A stretch of 64,000 nucleotides of DNA from NCBI GenBank assembly GCA_029880855.1, contig JAOUNS010000008.1, positions 112,855 through 176,854 on the forward strand, read 5' to 3'. Made by a program: the position numbers and the translations under genes. The number at the start of each line of letters is the position of its first letter. Positions within the stretch are counted from its first letter, which is position 1. Positions 63,443-64,000 of this stretch are shown piece by piece. The notes below the pieces were generated by a model, which saw only the letters and a list, made by a program, of their open reading frames with translations, searched no databases and had not been told where the DNA came from. This DNA is from Gammaproteobacteria bacterium. GTDB lineage: Bacteria; Pseudomonadota; Gammaproteobacteria; UBA6429; Thiohalophilaceae.

Positions 63443-64000
63443 GGGTGTTTGTGCAGGATATTTTTCCTACCATGCACGGCATTGAACGCTGTTCGTCTAG
63501 TCTGATATATCCTTGTTTCACTCCCTGTCGGGAGCGATTGAAATCAGGGGTTCCGCACAGAGTTCAATGCCGCTCAGTGATTAAGCAAGAATCGTTTTTT
63601 CATTCAACGTTGCTGTGTTTCGCCTGCCGCTGCGTGGCATTGGCGAGTGATGTTGCATTATTCCATGTTGTTTTGTTCCGCCTGCCGCTACGCATGAGGC
63701 TGGTTACTTTCTGTTGCGTTATCGCCAAGAGTGTTCTTACCGGAAAGGCCGCTAAATTTCGCCCGCCGCTGCGCGGCTGAGGCGAGTGACTTTTCTTTGC
63801 GTGTCCAAAGAAAAGTCACCAAAAGAAAGGACACCCCATCGGCTAAAACGTGTTTGCGATGGATTTCATCCTGTCATTGGCAGAAGGGGCGTCCTGCCCC
63901 TCTGCCAATGCGCGGCATCCCTGCCGCGATTATTTGATGATGAAATGCATCTCAACCACTCGCCGATGATGGGGCCGATCCTTGCGGCAAGATTCTTGTT
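63443..64000. other. Gene-free repeat-rich right edge
   Basis: 558 bp with no credible gene. A 13-bp-arm palindrome GTGACTTTTCTTT/AAAGAAAAGTCAC (63786-63819) belongs to the ubiquitous extragenic element whose spurious translation reads RKVTKRK. CGCCTGCCGCTGCGTGGC-type units occur three times (about 63622, 63682, 63760) and once, reversed, at 47344. Short frames here are artefacts of these repeats. Confidence 0.65.

Noticed and set aside
63731..63937. Short frame reading RKVTKRKD
   Set aside because: This translation arises from a common extragenic palindrome, not from a gene.

Overview
The window looks like a chromosomal segment of a Gram-negative gammaproteobacterium. It carries outer-membrane porins, a TonB system, Coq7, a Vfr/CRP-type regulator, the E. 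coli-type class of SpeD, MltF and DjlA. The neighbourhood rpe-gph-trpE ... trpG-trpD-trpC-vfr-osmC ... speD-coq7 resembles the Pseudomonas aeruginosa arrangement. The species cannot be fixed from the sequence; an environmental, copper-exposed, respiratory lineage fits. I recognised no transposase, integrase, prophage module or CRISPR array. One tRNA gene (Gln, CTG) is present.

Layout. 0-7.4 kb: the N-terminal 508 residues of a large FAD oxidoreductase (DUF3683 type), a SEC-C/TPR/sulfotransferase protein, and two general porins that share a 16-bp upstream motif. 7.2-9.7 kb: tRNA-Gln with a duplicated terminator and 3' end, rpsI and rplM, an alpha/beta hydrolase and a thioredoxin-like [2Fe-2S] ferredoxin. 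9.8-17.4 kb: a GlcF-like Fe-S protein, two paralogous small beta-barrel proteins, coq7, speD, a VOC protein, a DUF885 protein, an OsmC protein and the vfr/crp-like regulator. 17.4-25.9 kb: tryptophan genes trpC, trpD, trpG and trpE with gph and rpe, all on the minus strand. Here trpG and trpD are separated by a TerC-family and a Bcr/CflA transporter gene. Five long inverted repeats of one CGCAGAG-type family lie in the gaps, and one of them encloses a GxxExxY (PD-(D/E)XK-like) gene.

26-36.9 kb: DUF3530, CopD, a zinc-sensing (CZB) diguanylate cyclase, djlA, two secreted proteins of unknown function, a copper module (membrane cupredoxin plus CopA), an HDOD protein, a TauE/SafE-like membrane protein and a receiver-less sigma-54 activator. 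37-45.5 kb: a 17-repeat LRR protein, a small membrane protein, a DUF1439 protein, a TonB-receptor/PepSY/TonB operon and mltF. 45.7-47.0 kb: an A+T-rich three-gene island with a caspase-like (clan CD) candidate protease, a CxxC zinc-ribbon protein and a small unknown protein. 47.5-56.8 kb: DUF4386, several unknown envelope proteins, DUF302, an ABC exporter whose ATPase ends in a YHS metal-binding domain, an M28 lipoprotein peptidase and a cytochrome c. 56.9-62.4 kb: a Cus-type copper/silver RND system (CusA, and CusB fused to HMBD and CusF-like domains) and a Cys/His/Met-rich periplasmic protein. 62.5-64 kb: a second HDOD protein and a gene-free, repeat-rich tail.

Copper and metal handling recurs: CopA with cupredoxin, CopD, CusAB, the Cys/His/Met-rich protein, the YHS-ABC exporter and the CZB cyclase. 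The least explained parts are the caspase-like island (45.7-47.0 kb) and the inverted-repeat/GxxExxY family scattered through the trp region.
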